Source: Evansella sp. LMS18 (GTDB taxonomy: Bacteria > Bacillota > Bacilli > Bacillales > Salisediminibacteriaceae). Taken from it: 64,000 nucleotides of DNA. The notes under the pieces were generated by a model. That model did not search any database. It was not told the origin of the DNA and saw nothing but the letters and a program-made list of their open reading frames with translations. The first letter of the stretch is position 1. Each line of letters opens with the position of its first letter. The DNA is taken from NCBI RefSeq assembly GCF_024362785.1, contig NZ_CP093301.1:124001-188000 (forward strand). Direction: 5' to 3'. This document shows positions 27,276-36,129 of this stretch, piece by piece. A program made the position numbers and the translations under genes.

Positions 27276-27743
27276 TTATGTCTGTTTAAAACCTCTTCCT
27301 ATAAAATTAGCAGATACCGGCTTTAAATTTAATTCCCTTGCCCATACAGAAAGCTGACCGGCATGATGTATTTCGTGACTGATAATGTGGGGGAAAACCT
27401 CCTTCGCCGGAAATTTCATATTAAGCCAGGGCGCATAGACCTCATCTTTGCTGGAAAAATCACTGTAGCTTGTTAAAAAGTCTTCTATTTCCCTTCTCCA
27501 CCTGTCTGAAAGGGCCCTTACTTTTTCGACTGTATCGTAGTCTGCAAAATCTTCCTTAATATCTTCCTCCCCTTTTACGGCCCGGATCCAGCTGTATTCA
27601 ACATCAATAATGTGAAAAAGCGTAAATAATATACTTCCCTGCCCTCCCGTCCTCTGTTCTGAGAGCTGTTCCGGGGTAAGCTGCCGGCACCATTCAAACC
27701 ATTCATCCCTTACCTGCCAGTTATATCGAAAAAAATCGATCAT
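27276..27743 (-). CDS. DinB family protein
   Basis: 155-aa member of the DinB/YfiT four-helix-bundle superfamily, putative metal-dependent enzymes whose Bacillus members include a bacillithiol transferase. The metal-binding histidines are seen as LFHIIDVEYSW (about residues 42-52) and EIHHAGQLSVWARE (about 121-134). The specific substrate is unknown. Its start is 4 bp from the stop of the upstream nucleotidyltransferase-like gene, so the two are likely co-transcribed. Confidence 0.85.
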   Translation of the reverse strand: MIDFFRYNWQVRDEWFEWCRQLTPEQLSEQRTGGQGSILFTLFHIIDVEYSWIRAVKGEEDIKEDFADYDTVEKVRALSDRWRREIEDFLTSYSDFSSKDEVYAPWLNMKFPAKEVFPHIISHEIHHAGQLSVWARELNLKPVSANFIGRGFKQT

Positions 27744-27747
27744 TAAA

Positions 27748-28326
27748 TCACTTCTCCTTTTGCCATACAGACATTTTTACTTCCGGCCATATGTCTCTCC
27801 AGTTCTTTGCTCTAACTCTCCGTTCAAAGATATTTAACCTTTCAGGAGCTGATTCATAAAAGGGACTGGGCTTCAACACCATATCAATCGCATCATCTGC
27901 GCCGTGGGGAGCTGTAAGCAAAATATTACCGGCGATGTCCAGTTTCACCCCTAATGCGGTAGCTGTTTCAGGGAATTTAGCAATTCCGTCTTGAGAAGAT
28001 ATGTACGGCGGAAACCCATTCAGGACATGCATCCTCGCCTGATTTTTCACAGACCAGGGAGTATCAGGCAGTAAATTCCGCAAGCGGGATTCATATTCCT
28101 TTTCCTTTGCTTCAACTGTACAGTCTTCGTCAAAATAAATCACATCAATATCAGGAAGCGGAGTCCTGGTTTGATACCCATGCTGCACATCCCAGATTTT
28201 CGAACGGACAAACCCTGCTGAAATCCACCAGTCCGGCAGGTCCAGTTTTTGGGCAGCACGTAATACACGCATCATCCAGCTGTCTTGTTTTATCAGGAAG
28301 ATAATGTCAGCTTCATTTCTTATCAT
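27748..28326 (-). CDS. Nucleotidyltransferase-like family protein (PF06042 type)
   Basis: 192 aa. The order WWISAGFVRSKIWD at about residues 33-46, then a Leu-Pro-Asp-Ile-Asp-Val-Ile-Tyr-Phe-Asp motif at about 57-66, and a late TAPHGADDAIDMVL segment, match the NTP_transf_6 family of predicted nucleotidyltransferases. The D-x-D pair would bind metal. Its biochemical function is not established. It is paired with the DinB gene 4 bp downstream. Confidence 0.75.
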   Translation of the reverse strand: MIRNEADIIFLIKQDSWMMRVLRAAQKLDLPDWWISAGFVRSKIWDVQHGYQTRTPLPDIDVIYFDEDCTVEAKEKEYESRLRNLLPDTPWSVKNQARMHVLNGFPPYISSQDGIAKFPETATALGVKLDIAGNILLTAPHGADDAIDMVLKPSPFYESAPERLNIFERRVRAKNWRDIWPEVKMSVWQKEK

Positions 28327-28342
28327 TCAAAATCCTCTTCTT

Positions 28343-29041
28343 TCAGTTAACTTCATATACATAATTGTTAAAATGGATAGTCAAGCCGTGCTGCTCCATC
28401 GCTTCAAAAATCCCACTATCTTCTGATGAGATAATAATCCGATATTCCGACCCTGCCTCTGTCTTAACCGGTACGTCTAATCTGTCCTTTCCCTGCCAAA
28501 CTTCCGGGTCATCTGAAGGGGTATAATTAATGATAAACTGTTCAAACGAAACATTTTCCACACCGAGGTCTATAGATTCCAGACTGGCAATATCCTTGTC
28601 TGCGGATTTGATACCAAGGACAAAATACAGATAATATTTTCCCTTATAAGGCATAGAACCCCATTCATCTACTGCGACTTTAGAAGGGGGGCTGTCTCTG
28701 TCCCTGGCGGCAGAAGGTTCACTGATGGAGAGATACCGGGTCTGGGAAACCACATCCACCTTCCTGCCATCCTTTTCATAGGTGGTCATCGTTCCCATCA
28801 CGTCTGCTTCCTTCCATCCCCAGAGCCTGATCATCGCAAGGTAAGACAGAGGCAGGCCATTTTCCTCCGAAGCCCTCCACCAATCATACACTTCAAACAT
28901 TCCTGTTTCATCCTCTTTAGTAAGCTCTGCCATAACTGGTACAGGAAAACCTGCAACCACCGATGATTCTTTGCAGGATAAAAAGTAAAAAACTGAAAAT
29001 GCTGTAATAAGCAACATGATTATCACCGGTTTTCTCTTCAC
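28343..29041 (-). CDS. Putative lipoprotein of unknown function
   Basis: A GTG start at 29041 is supported by AGGAGG 9 nt upstream; it gives 232 aa beginning MKRKPVIIMLLITAFSVF and a possible lipobox Phe-Leu-Ser-Cys at about residue 23. The remainder is extracellular-type and acidic, with FEVYDWWRASEENG and SLESIDLGVENVSFEQFII; I recognise no domain. An ATG ten codons upstream has no ribosome binding site. It lies 16 bp upstream of the nucleotidyltransferase-like gene and may head that small operon. It is divergent from rnz. Confidence 0.65.
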   Translation of the reverse strand: MKRKPVIIMLLITAFSVFYFLSCKESSVVAGFPVPVMAELTKEDETGMFEVYDWWRASEENGLPLSYLAMIRLWGWKEADVMGTMTTYEKDGRKVDVVSQTRYLSISEPSAARDRDSPPSKVAVDEWGSMPYKGKYYLYFVLGIKSADKDIASLESIDLGVENVSFEQFIINYTPSDDPEVWQGKDRLDVPVKTEAGSEYRIIISSEDSGIFEAMEQHGLTIHFNNYVYEVN

Positions 29042-29188
29042 TAAAACGCTCCTCCTGCGAGTGTTTAACACTGCCTGCAGTTTACCAAAAAACTTTATTA
29101 AATACTTTCTATGTATTATTCTGTTTGCTCTTATTCAATTCCTTTTATAGTATAAAGATTAGGAAGAATTTTAGAAAGGAGCCGGCAC

Positions 29189-30103
29189 GTGAAAATCACA
29201 TTTTTAGGGACAGGCGGTGGAATTCCCGCTAAGCATCGGAACGTATCCTCCTTAGCTCTGCAGCTTATGGATAAAAAGGGTGCTGTCTGGCTTTTTGACT
29301 GTGGCGAGGCAACCCAGCACCAGATTTTACATACATCTTTAAAACCAGGGAAAATAGAAAAGATTTTTATCACACACCTGCATGGAGACCATATATACGG
29401 CCTTCCGGGCCTGTTAGGCACCCGCTCTTTTCATGGTGCAGAAACACCTCTTACGGTTTATGGGCCAGCAGGGATCAGAGAGTTTATCGAAGTTTCTCTC
29501 AGAGCCAGCAGTACATATGTAAAATATCCGCTGGAAATAAAGGAAATGGACAGCAGCTTCATCTTTGAAGATAGTCAGTATATCGTTTCAGCCGGCCAAC
29601 TTAATCACGGCATAACTTCTTACGGTTTCAGAGTGGCACAGAAGGAACAGCCTGGGGCATTGCTGGCTGAAAAGCTTAGGAGTGAAGGTGTTCCACCTGG
29701 CCCTTTGTATAAACAGCTGAAAAATGGGTTGGATGTTACCCTTCCGGACGGCCGTTTTATACAGGCAAAAGATTTTTTAGGTCCGCCAAAATCAGGAAAA
29801 ACAGTAACGATACTAGGGGACACAAAGTTTACTGAATCATCCGCAGAACTGGCAGAGAAAGCAGATTTACTTGTCCATGAGGCTACTTTCAAAGAAAGTG
29901 AAGTGGAACTGGCAGAAGAATACTTTCATTCAACTGCAGTACAGGCCGCGGGAACTGCGAAAGCTGCCGGAGTAAAGCAGCTTATTTTGAACCATATCAG
30001 TTCCAGGTACCAGGGAGAGGCAGTTGAGCTTATGCTGGAGGAAGCCAGGGAGGTCTTTCCTGAAACCTTTATCGCTGAGGATTTACAATCTTTTATTGTA
30101 TGA
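29189..30103 (+). CDS. rnz: Ribonuclease Z
   Basis: tRNA 3' processing endonuclease of the metallo-beta-lactamase fold. The zinc motif [13 protein letters not shown] is at about residues 61-73; upstream are [14 protein letters not shown] and [12 protein letters not shown], and downstream [25 protein letters not shown] and NHISSRY. At 304 aa it is full length (307 in B. subtilis). Translation starts at GTG (29189), 7 nt after AAAGGAG. It stands alone between a divergent lipoprotein gene and a terminator. Confidence 0.97.
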   Translation: MKITFLGTGGGIPAKHRNVSSLALQLMDKKGAVWLFDCGEATQHQILHTSLKPGKIEKIFITHLHGDHIYGLPGLLGTRSFHGAETPLTVYGPAGIREFIEVSLRASSTYVKYPLEIKEMDSSFIFEDSQYIVSAGQLNHGITSYGFRVAQKEQPGALLAEKLRSEGVPPGPLYKQLKNGLDVTLPDGRFIQAKDFLGPPKSGKTVTILGDTKFTESSAELAEKADLLVHEATFKESEVELAEEYFHSTAVQAAGTAKAAGVKQLILNHISSRYQGEAVELMLEEAREVFPETFIAEDLQSFIV

Positions 30104-30146
30104 GTATGAGTCGCCCCCTCTGTTCCCTTTTCATAGGTAGTTTAAA

Positions 30147-30167
30147 GGCCGGATGACCCTCCGGCTT
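30147..30167 (+). terminator. Terminator after rnz
   Basis: GCCGGA / TCCGGC stem with flanking A-T pairs and a 6-nt loop, followed by TTGTTCTTT, about 45 bp past the stop. Confidence 0.75.
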
Positions 30168-30420
30168 GTTCTTTATAAAATAGTCCTTAAGTATCATGTT
30201 CTTTAAAACGCAACACCTGTATACTTCACTATGAGTGCGAATATTCTAAATATTAATTTTGACACCTCGTATGGTTATTATCTGTCCATCCTCTGATGTC
30301 CTTACTTCATTTTGTCAAAACTGTTCCCGTGTCAATACCATCCTATGTCAAATAAAGAGGAGGTGTACTTGAGGGAGCTCCCCCTTGAATAAAACCTTTG
30401 GAAAGAGGTGTCAGGCTGTA
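30168..30420 (+). promoter_or_regulatory. Leader of the membrane-protein gene with a possible leader peptide
   Basis: No clear promoter was found. An AGGAGG (30358-30363) is followed 5 nt later by TTG and six codons to a TAA (30369-30392), a potential 7-aa leader over the palindrome GGGAGCTCCC. The string TGTCAATACCA occurs at 30330 and again just inside the gene at 30422. Confidence 0.3.
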
Positions 30421-31452
30421 ATGTCAATACCACAGCTCATCATGCGCACGATGCCCTTCTTTATTTCCCGAATAATTGTTTACGCAGTGTTTGGAATTGT
30501 TTCTATGATTTTTCTGGGGCTGATGCTTGGTCTAGGAATTCTACTGTTCAGATGGTTTGAATTTGCTTCTGGTTTCTTCCTCATTATGATGGTTGGTACT
30601 TTTTTCGCTGTACTTGGAATCCTGCGGTTTATCGAACGATATTTTCTTTATATGGTTAAAGTCGGGCATATTTCTGTAGTGACAGAACTTCTCAGATCTG
30701 GTAAAGTCCCTGAAGGAAAAAATCAGATTTCCTACGGTAAGGATCAAGTAACAAAGAATTTCGGCTCCGCAAATGTCGCATTTGTCGTAGATAAAGTTAT
30801 TTATGGAGCAGTAAAGCAAATCCAGCGCTGGTTAATGCGAATCGGAAACTTTTTAAGCTTTGTACCAGGCGCTCAAAGAGTAATAGGTATAATCAGCAAA
30901 ATAATGGAGGTTGCCCTGCGGTATATCGATGAGGCGATTCTCAGTTATATTATGCTGAGGAAAAGTGAAATGGCAGAAAGTGAAGAAGGAACGGACGGTG
31001 AAGAGGAAAGTGTCTGGAAATCGGCATGCGACGGAGTTGTACTCTATGCCCAAAGCTGGAAGCAAATTTCCCTCACTTCTGCCGGAATTGTTGTTTTCGT
31101 GTATATATTAAACTTCACAGTATTTTTAGCCAGCGTATTTCCTTTAATGGCAATTGCCTCAGCTGTCACCAGTAATGCAGGTGCCGCTGCGATATTAGGG
31201 TACTTCGCCATTATCGGCGCCTATATAATCACTTCAATGGTAAAACGGGCCATTGTGGACCCAATCGCGATGATAGCTATGGTCCGCGCCTACCAGCTGA
31301 GCATTAAAGCTATAGAGCCCAGTGTTGACCTGCAGCAAAAATTATTAGGTGTATCTTCTAAATTCAAAGAACTGTTTAATAAAAGTAAAGGTGAAGCACA
31401 TATACCAGCCGCTTCTCCTCCACCAAAAAAAGGGGTCACCCCTTCTGTATAA
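30421..31452 (+). CDS. Polytopic membrane protein of unknown function
   Basis: 343 aa from the ATG at 30421, which has AGAGGTG about 10 nt upstream; a TTG 12 codons earlier in the same frame lacks a well-spaced site. Hydrophobic stretches at about 16-43 and 47-70, then two or three at about 215-285, indicate four to five membrane segments. A soluble middle part contains an acidic patch (SEEGTDGEEES), and the C-terminus is rich in Pro and Lys. I do not recognise the family. It precedes the cydAB genes with a terminator between, so a functional link is unproven. Confidence 0.7.
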   Translation: MSIPQLIMRTMPFFISRIIVYAVFGIVSMIFLGLMLGLGILLFRWFEFASGFFLIMMVGTFFAVLGILRFIERYFLYMVKVGHISVVTELLRSGKVPEGKNQISYGKDQVTKNFGSANVAFVVDKVIYGAVKQIQRWLMRIGNFLSFVPGAQRVIGIISKIMEVALRYIDEAILSYIMLRKSEMAESEEGTDGEEESVWKSACDGVVLYAQSWKQISLTSAGIVVFVYILNFTVFLASVFPLMAIASAVTSNAGAAAILGYFAIIGAYIITSMVKRAIVDPIAMIAMVRAYQLSIKAIEPSVDLQQKLLGVSSKFKELFNKSKGEAHIPAASPPPKKGVTPSV

Positions 31453-31456
31453 CACG

Positions 31457-31485
31457 AACACCCTCAGATGGAAACTGAGGGTGTT
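31457..31485 (+). terminator. Intrinsic terminator after the membrane-protein gene
   Basis: Perfect 11-bp stem AACACCCTCAG / CTGAGGGTGTT followed by TTATTTTG, 4 bp after the stop codon. Confidence 0.92.
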
Positions 31486-31604
31486 TTATTTTGCCCTTTG
31501 AATTATTGAACATAAGACGAAGCTCCTTTGTGGAAAATTAATGAATACTCCCCATCAATTGACGCATTCTAACTTTAAAACTGGTATTGAATGGAGATGG
31601 AGAA

Positions 31605-32948
31605 ATGGATCAGGTTTTACTAACCCGCACATTATTCGGCTCTTCAATGGCTTTTCACATCATTTTCGCTACGCTGGGCGTAGGAGTAACGTTAATGATA
31701 CTGTTTGCTGAAATAATGCGGTGGATTCGGAAAGATGATGATTACGGTATTATGGCTAAGAGATGGACGAAGGGTTTTGCAATACTCCTCGGGGTTGCCA
31801 TCCCTTCCGGAACGATTGTTGGAGTTATGCTCTCTTTATTGTGGCCAGGATTCATGGAGATTGTCGGTAAAGTAATTGCAGTTCCGTTTCAAATTGAAAT
31901 TTTCGCATTCTTTCTCGAAGCTGTATTTATGTCTATCTATATTTACGCAGCTGACAGGCTGTCAAATGTTATGAGAGTAATAAGCGTTGCCTTAGTGGCG
32001 TTCGGGGCTTCCTCTTCAGCATATTTGATAAATATCGCCCATTCATGGATGAACACACCCAGGGGTTTCCAGCTTACAGACGGGCAGGTAACAGATGTAG
32101 ACCCATGGGCGGCAGTTATGAATCCAAGTATGCAGTATACATCCAAGCATGTTCTGGCAACCGCTTATATGACCGGAGCTTTTGTTCTTGTTTCCATTGC
32201 CGCTTATAAGCTTCTGAGGAAAACGAATTCCGATCATGAACGTGCTTATCACAAAAAAGGACTCATGCTGACCCTCGTTGTAGCATTAATTGCAAGTCTT
32301 TATACTGCAACGAACGGCCATGACACTGCTAAAATGCTGCATAATGAAATGCCTTTAAAGCTTGCAGCTGCAGAAGGTTTATTCGAAACCCAGGCAAACG
32401 CCCCACTGGCAATCATGGGCATTCCCGACCCTGAAACAGGAACGGTAATTGGAGGAATCGAGATTCCCGGGATGTTAAGCTGGCTTGCTACAGGCACAAC
32501 CGAAGGAGTCGTACAGGGCCTGAACGACTTTCCGCGAGAAGAATGGCCGCCCCTATTTGTCCACACCCTGTTCAATATAATGGTAGGGATTGGTTTTTCA
32601 CTTATTGGCATAGCGGGGATTGCAATAGCATGGTCTGTTTTATTCCGAGGGCGGGATTTTCCCGCATGGCTGCTTTTAATACTAGTAACTACCGGGCCAT
32701 TGTCCATGCTGGCCATTGAAATGGGCTGGATTTTCAGCTGCACCGGGAGACAGCCATGGACAATATACGGTATCCAGTCAACAACGGATGCAGCAACGCA
32801 ATCAGGAAACATAGGGACGCTTTTCATCCTCTTCATGGCTCTTTACGTCATGCTGCTCGTGTTAACCGGTCTTGTACTGAAGTATTACTTCTCGAGAAAT
32901 CCGCTCCATGAAGACCTGACAAAAATGAAAGTGCAGGTGCTGGACTAA
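31605..32948 (+). CDS. cydA: Cytochrome bd-type quinol oxidase subunit I (YthA-like)
   Basis: Haem-carrying subunit of a bd-family terminal oxidase in the cytoplasmic membrane. The likely haem ligands are His18 (SMAFHIIFATLG), the His in TSKHVLATAYMTGAF, and the Met in LAIEMGWIFSCTGRQPW. About nine membrane segments and a short Q-loop (PREEWPPL region) are seen. The wording WTKGFAILLGVAIPSGTIVG and the 447-aa length fit the YthA type better than the longer CydA. The ATG at 31605 is chosen for its GGAG 8 nt upstream. cydB follows after 1 bp. Confidence 0.93.
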   Translation: MDQVLLTRTLFGSSMAFHIIFATLGVGVTLMILFAEIMRWIRKDDDYGIMAKRWTKGFAILLGVAIPSGTIVGVMLSLLWPGFMEIVGKVIAVPFQIEIFAFFLEAVFMSIYIYAADRLSNVMRVISVALVAFGASSSAYLINIAHSWMNTPRGFQLTDGQVTDVDPWAAVMNPSMQYTSKHVLATAYMTGAFVLVSIAAYKLLRKTNSDHERAYHKKGLMLTLVVALIASLYTATNGHDTAKMLHNEMPLKLAAAEGLFETQANAPLAIMGIPDPETGTVIGGIEIPGMLSWLATGTTEGVVQGLNDFPREEWPPLFVHTLFNIMVGIGFSLIGIAGIAIAWSVLFRGRDFPAWLLLILVTTGPLSMLAIEMGWIFSCTGRQPWTIYGIQSTTDAATQSGNIGTLFILFMALYVMLLVLTGLVLKYYFSRNPLHEDLTKMKVQVLD

Positions 32949-32949
32949 G

Positions 32950-33987
32950 ATGAGTGAAGTATATATAGCAATTTTAATTATCTGGGTTTTCCTGTTTGTA
33001 TACGCAATTGCAGGCTCCATTGACTTCGGTGCAGGTTTCTGGGCGATGTTTTACCAGACAAGCAAAGAGACACAGGCATCTCAGATTGCGAACAGATATT
33101 TGTCCCCTTCCTGGGAAGTAACCAATGTTTTTCTCGTACTGCTCGTCATCGCATTAGTCGGTTTTTTCCCCGGGGCCGCTTTTTATCTCGGTACTCTAAT
33201 GATCTTACCGGTAAGCCTTGTGCTGATCTTGCTGGCCATCCGCAGTGCTTTTATGGTGTATTCCTTCACCGTAAAGAAATATACAAGGACTCTTACCGTT
33301 ATATCAGGGCTTACCGGATTATTAATCCCTGCCCTGATGGTGAGCATTCTGCCTGTTTCCATTGGAGGATTTATTGCTTCTTCAGGCGAGAGGCACTTCA
33401 TCCTTTTTAACGAGGTATTAACCAGTCCGGCTGTTTATACACACATTGGATTCGGCTTAGCAACAGAACTATTTCTTTCGGCGCTTCTTCTCAGTGATTA
33501 TGCAAGAGAGGCAGGAAACGAAGAAGTATATGGAATATACAGGAAGAATGCAATTGTTTTAGGGCCTGTTACATTGTTGTTCGCAGTGTCAGCTCTGCTC
33601 ACTTTAATCCCAGAGGCTCCCTGGATGGTGGAAACTATGATGGATATCTGGTATTTATTTGCTTTGTCACTGGCTGCCGCTGTTATCGGATACAGCACCT
33701 TGTGGTGGAGGTCTGGTAAAACTAACCGGGGCCGGCCGAGAATAGCAGTGCTGCTGATCGTTTTACAGTTCGGGCTGGCAAGTTTTGGTTACGGGCTCTC
33801 ACACATGCCATACATTCTCTATCCCGACTTGACAGTGTACGAAGCGTTTACTGACCCGGTCATGTTCCGCTGGCTCCTCTACGGCTATGGAGGCGGGCTG
33901 GCAATCCTGATACCGGCTTTCATCGTGTTCTGGCGGTTATTTATGAAGGACAAAAAGTATCTTCAAATCAACCAGGAAGAAAAATAA
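32950..33987 (+). CDS. cydB: Cytochrome bd-type quinol oxidase subunit II (YthB-like)
   Basis: 345-aa polytopic partner of CydA. The N-terminus has the subunit II pattern AIAGSIDFGAGFWAMF, followed by SPSWEVTNVFLVLLVIALVGFFPGAAF and RSAFMVYSF; about eight membrane segments. It is translated 1 bp after cydA and ends at a strong terminator. No cydCD transporter genes, often linked to cydAB, are present next to it; YthAB-type operons commonly lack them. Confidence 0.9.
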   Translation: MSEVYIAILIIWVFLFVYAIAGSIDFGAGFWAMFYQTSKETQASQIANRYLSPSWEVTNVFLVLLVIALVGFFPGAAFYLGTLMILPVSLVLILLAIRSAFMVYSFTVKKYTRTLTVISGLTGLLIPALMVSILPVSIGGFIASSGERHFILFNEVLTSPAVYTHIGFGLATELFLSALLLSDYAREAGNEEVYGIYRKNAIVLGPVTLLFAVSALLTLIPEAPWMVETMMDIWYLFALSLAAAVIGYSTLWWRSGKTNRGRPRIAVLLIVLQFGLASFGYGLSHMPYILYPDLTVYEAFTDPVMFRWLLYGYGGGLAILIPAFIVFWRLFMKDKKYLQINQEEK

Positions 33988-33998
33988 CAGAAACACTA

Positions 33999-34032
33999 AA
34001 ACCCCCGTTGCGTACATGCATGACGGGGGTTT
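33999..34032. terminator. Bidirectional terminator between cydB and yfkAB
   Basis: 10-bp stem AAACCCCCGT / ACGGGGGTTT with a 14-nt loop that itself holds GCGTACATGC, lying between convergent genes. A/T tracts flank both sides. Confidence 0.8.
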
Positions 34033-34102
34033 AACTTACCGGTGTACAATATATACTGCCATTAGTTTCTATACTATACGGCATTAATTACGATTCATTT
34101 CA

Positions 34103-35227
34103 TCAAAAACGGATCTTTGCTTTCTTTTCCTGAAAGTCTTCCTCTTCATAGTACGTATTTTTCACAAGAACATTCGGCCCGAGACATTTCACAGCGGGAC
34201 AATGACAGTTTAAGCTTTTCGCCGTTGGTGTTTTCAGCCACCGTTCATACGCTTCCGTTAATGGCGTATTCTGTATATTCCCCAATGGTGGTTCATCCCC
34301 AAAATCTGTAACAATCACTTCACCAGTAAAAATGTTAACGTTTAGTCTTGATCTGCCATCGGGATCGTTTCGTACAGTAACGTTTTTCGCCTGATGGAGC
34401 TGGCTGATTAACTGCAGATCGCCTTCCGAGGAACTGCATGGATAAAAAGGCAATGTTCCAAACAGCATCCAGACATTGTGGTCACGATGGTTCAAAAGCC
34501 GTTTAATTGCCGACCGCATTTCGAAAAGCTCCAGAGTTTCGAGATGGCTGGCATAGTCCACAGGATACATTGGGTGAATTTCGTGTCTGCTGCAGCCCAT
34601 TTCAATTATATGGTCATGAATAGATTCCAGATATGGAAAAGTACGTTTATTCAGCATTGTTTCAGCAGACACCATCACCCCTTCAGAAGAAAGGCGCTTT
34701 GAATTTTCAACCATTCTGTGAAAATAATTTTCCCGCTGGCTTTCAGCTGGTTTTCGGTCCATCCTGGCAAACCCTGTTTCTGTGAACTCTTTAATTGTCC
34801 CCCAGTTGTGAGAGATATGGAGCACGTCAAGGTAAGGGATTATCTTTTTATATCTTTCAAAAGGCAAAGTGAGGTTGGAATTAATCTGCGTTCTCACACC
34901 TCTGCTGTGTGCATATTGAAGTAACGGGAGAACATAATTATCAACCGATTTTTGCGACATCATTGGTTCTCCGCCTGTGATGCTCAGAGTTCTTAAATAG
35001 GGGACTTCTTCTAACCTTCCCAGTATAAGGTCCATAGGGAGTGCCTCCGGGTCCTTATTTGACAATGTATACCCGACGGCGCAGTGGGCGCAACGCATAT
35101 TACAAAGGGTTGTCGTAGTAAATTCAATATTTGATAAAACCATTTTCCCGTGTTCTTCAACATCTATGTATGCTTCCCACGGGTCATAATCCGGAGACAG
35201 ACGGTGGTTCGTTTTTACTGCAGGCAT
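34103..35227 (-). CDS. yfkAB: Radical SAM / CxCxxxxC motif protein YfkAB
   Basis: 374 aa. The radical SAM cluster motif is CNMRCAHC (CxxxCxxC) at about residues 42-49, followed by SITGGEPMMS. The C-terminal CHCPAVKC gives the CxCxxxxC motif that names this family and may bind a second Fe-S cluster. The reaction is unknown. Bacillus YfkAB arose as one gene or two adjacent genes; here it is a single intact ORF. It is monocistronic and convergent with cydB. Confidence 0.9.
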   Translation of the reverse strand: MPAVKTNHRLSPDYDPWEAYIDVEEHGKMVLSNIEFTTTTLCNMRCAHCAVGYTLSNKDPEALPMDLILGRLEEVPYLRTLSITGGEPMMSQKSVDNYVLPLLQYAHSRGVRTQINSNLTLPFERYKKIIPYLDVLHISHNWGTIKEFTETGFARMDRKPAESQRENYFHRMVENSKRLSSEGVMVSAETMLNKRTFPYLESIHDHIIEMGCSRHEIHPMYPVDYASHLETLELFEMRSAIKRLLNHRDHNVWMLFGTLPFYPCSSSEGDLQLISQLHQAKNVTVRNDPDGRSRLNVNIFTGEVIVTDFGDEPPLGNIQNTPLTEAYERWLKTPTAKSLNCHCPAVKCLGPNVLVKNTYYEEEDFQEKKAKIRF

Positions 35228-35414
35228 GTTAACCGCATCCTTTCTGGTTTACTGGCTGTCTGAATGAATTCCACAGCCAAATGCATATGAATGCCAATTT
35301 ACATTTTAACATGTGAGTCAACAGGCTGTTATAAAGGAATTTAACTAAGCCTGTAAATATCACCGAACCGAATAGAAACGGGAATGCACTCGATGCCACC
35401 GCCCCCATGATAAT

Positions 35415-36011
35415 CTAGTCACTTATAAAGGTTCCTGATTGTTCACTCAGCTTCAGAAAAATATATGTCAGCAGCTTGGAAAACAGAAAAACTCCAATCA
35501 ATGTGATGAATAAATGAAAGAAATTAACCCCTTTATACAATCTGAATAAATCATGCATTACAAATATTGGCTTTAGTATAAAACACCAGAAGGCAGAAAG
35601 AGCTAAAGTAGAAATTAAATATTTTTTAAAGCTTGCTATAGTCAACTGATAGACAAAGATAAAAGCTACAGGCATCAAGGAAGCTTCGAGTGTTACATTC
35701 CCAGGAAGAAAAGGAAGTAGCTGATAAGGATATTCCCAGATTCCCTGCTTCACTCCCCAGGTATCCAGGTAGCCAAACCATACATGGATGTTAAACCCGT
35801 AAAAACATAGTAAAAAGACACGCCTCCTGTCTATAAATAACAGCAGTGCAATTAATGGCGCAACAAATAGAAGAAGTACTACCCAGAATTTTATCTCACC
35901 CATGTTGGAAAACTGATACCAGTAGTCGGTTTCCAGCTGGCTTAATTGTTCATTCAGCAGCCTTATTTTTTCCAGTTGATTTTCCTGTTCCTTAGCCAAA
36001 TTCACATCCAT
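35415..36011 (-). CDS. CBO0543-like integral membrane protein
   Basis: 198 aa. An N-terminal amphipathic helix (about 1-35: EQENQLEKIRLLNEQLSQ) is followed by about five membrane segments. The core RRVFLLCFYGFNIHVWFGYLD, then GIWEYPYQLLPFLPGN and SLMPVAFIFVYQL resembles the CBO0543 family of sporulation-era Bacillus and Clostridium membrane proteins, as I recall it. The function is unknown. It stands alone, with gaps of about 190 and 120 bp on either side. Confidence 0.6.
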   Translation of the reverse strand: MDVNLAKEQENQLEKIRLLNEQLSQLETDYWYQFSNMGEIKFWVVLLLFVAPLIALLLFIDRRRVFLLCFYGFNIHVWFGYLDTWGVKQGIWEYPYQLLPFLPGNVTLEASLMPVAFIFVYQLTIASFKKYLISTLALSAFWCFILKPIFVMHDLFRLYKGVNFFHLFITLIGVFLFSKLLTYIFLKLSEQSGTFISD

Positions 36012-36129
36012 TTGGAATACCTGTCCTTTTTTCCTTTAGAATGTGAAGGGGACCGTTATTTTATTAATAAATATATTCAGAACCGGAAAAGGCATTTTCC
36101 CTGTAAGGAAAACGCCTTCCTGCCGCAGC

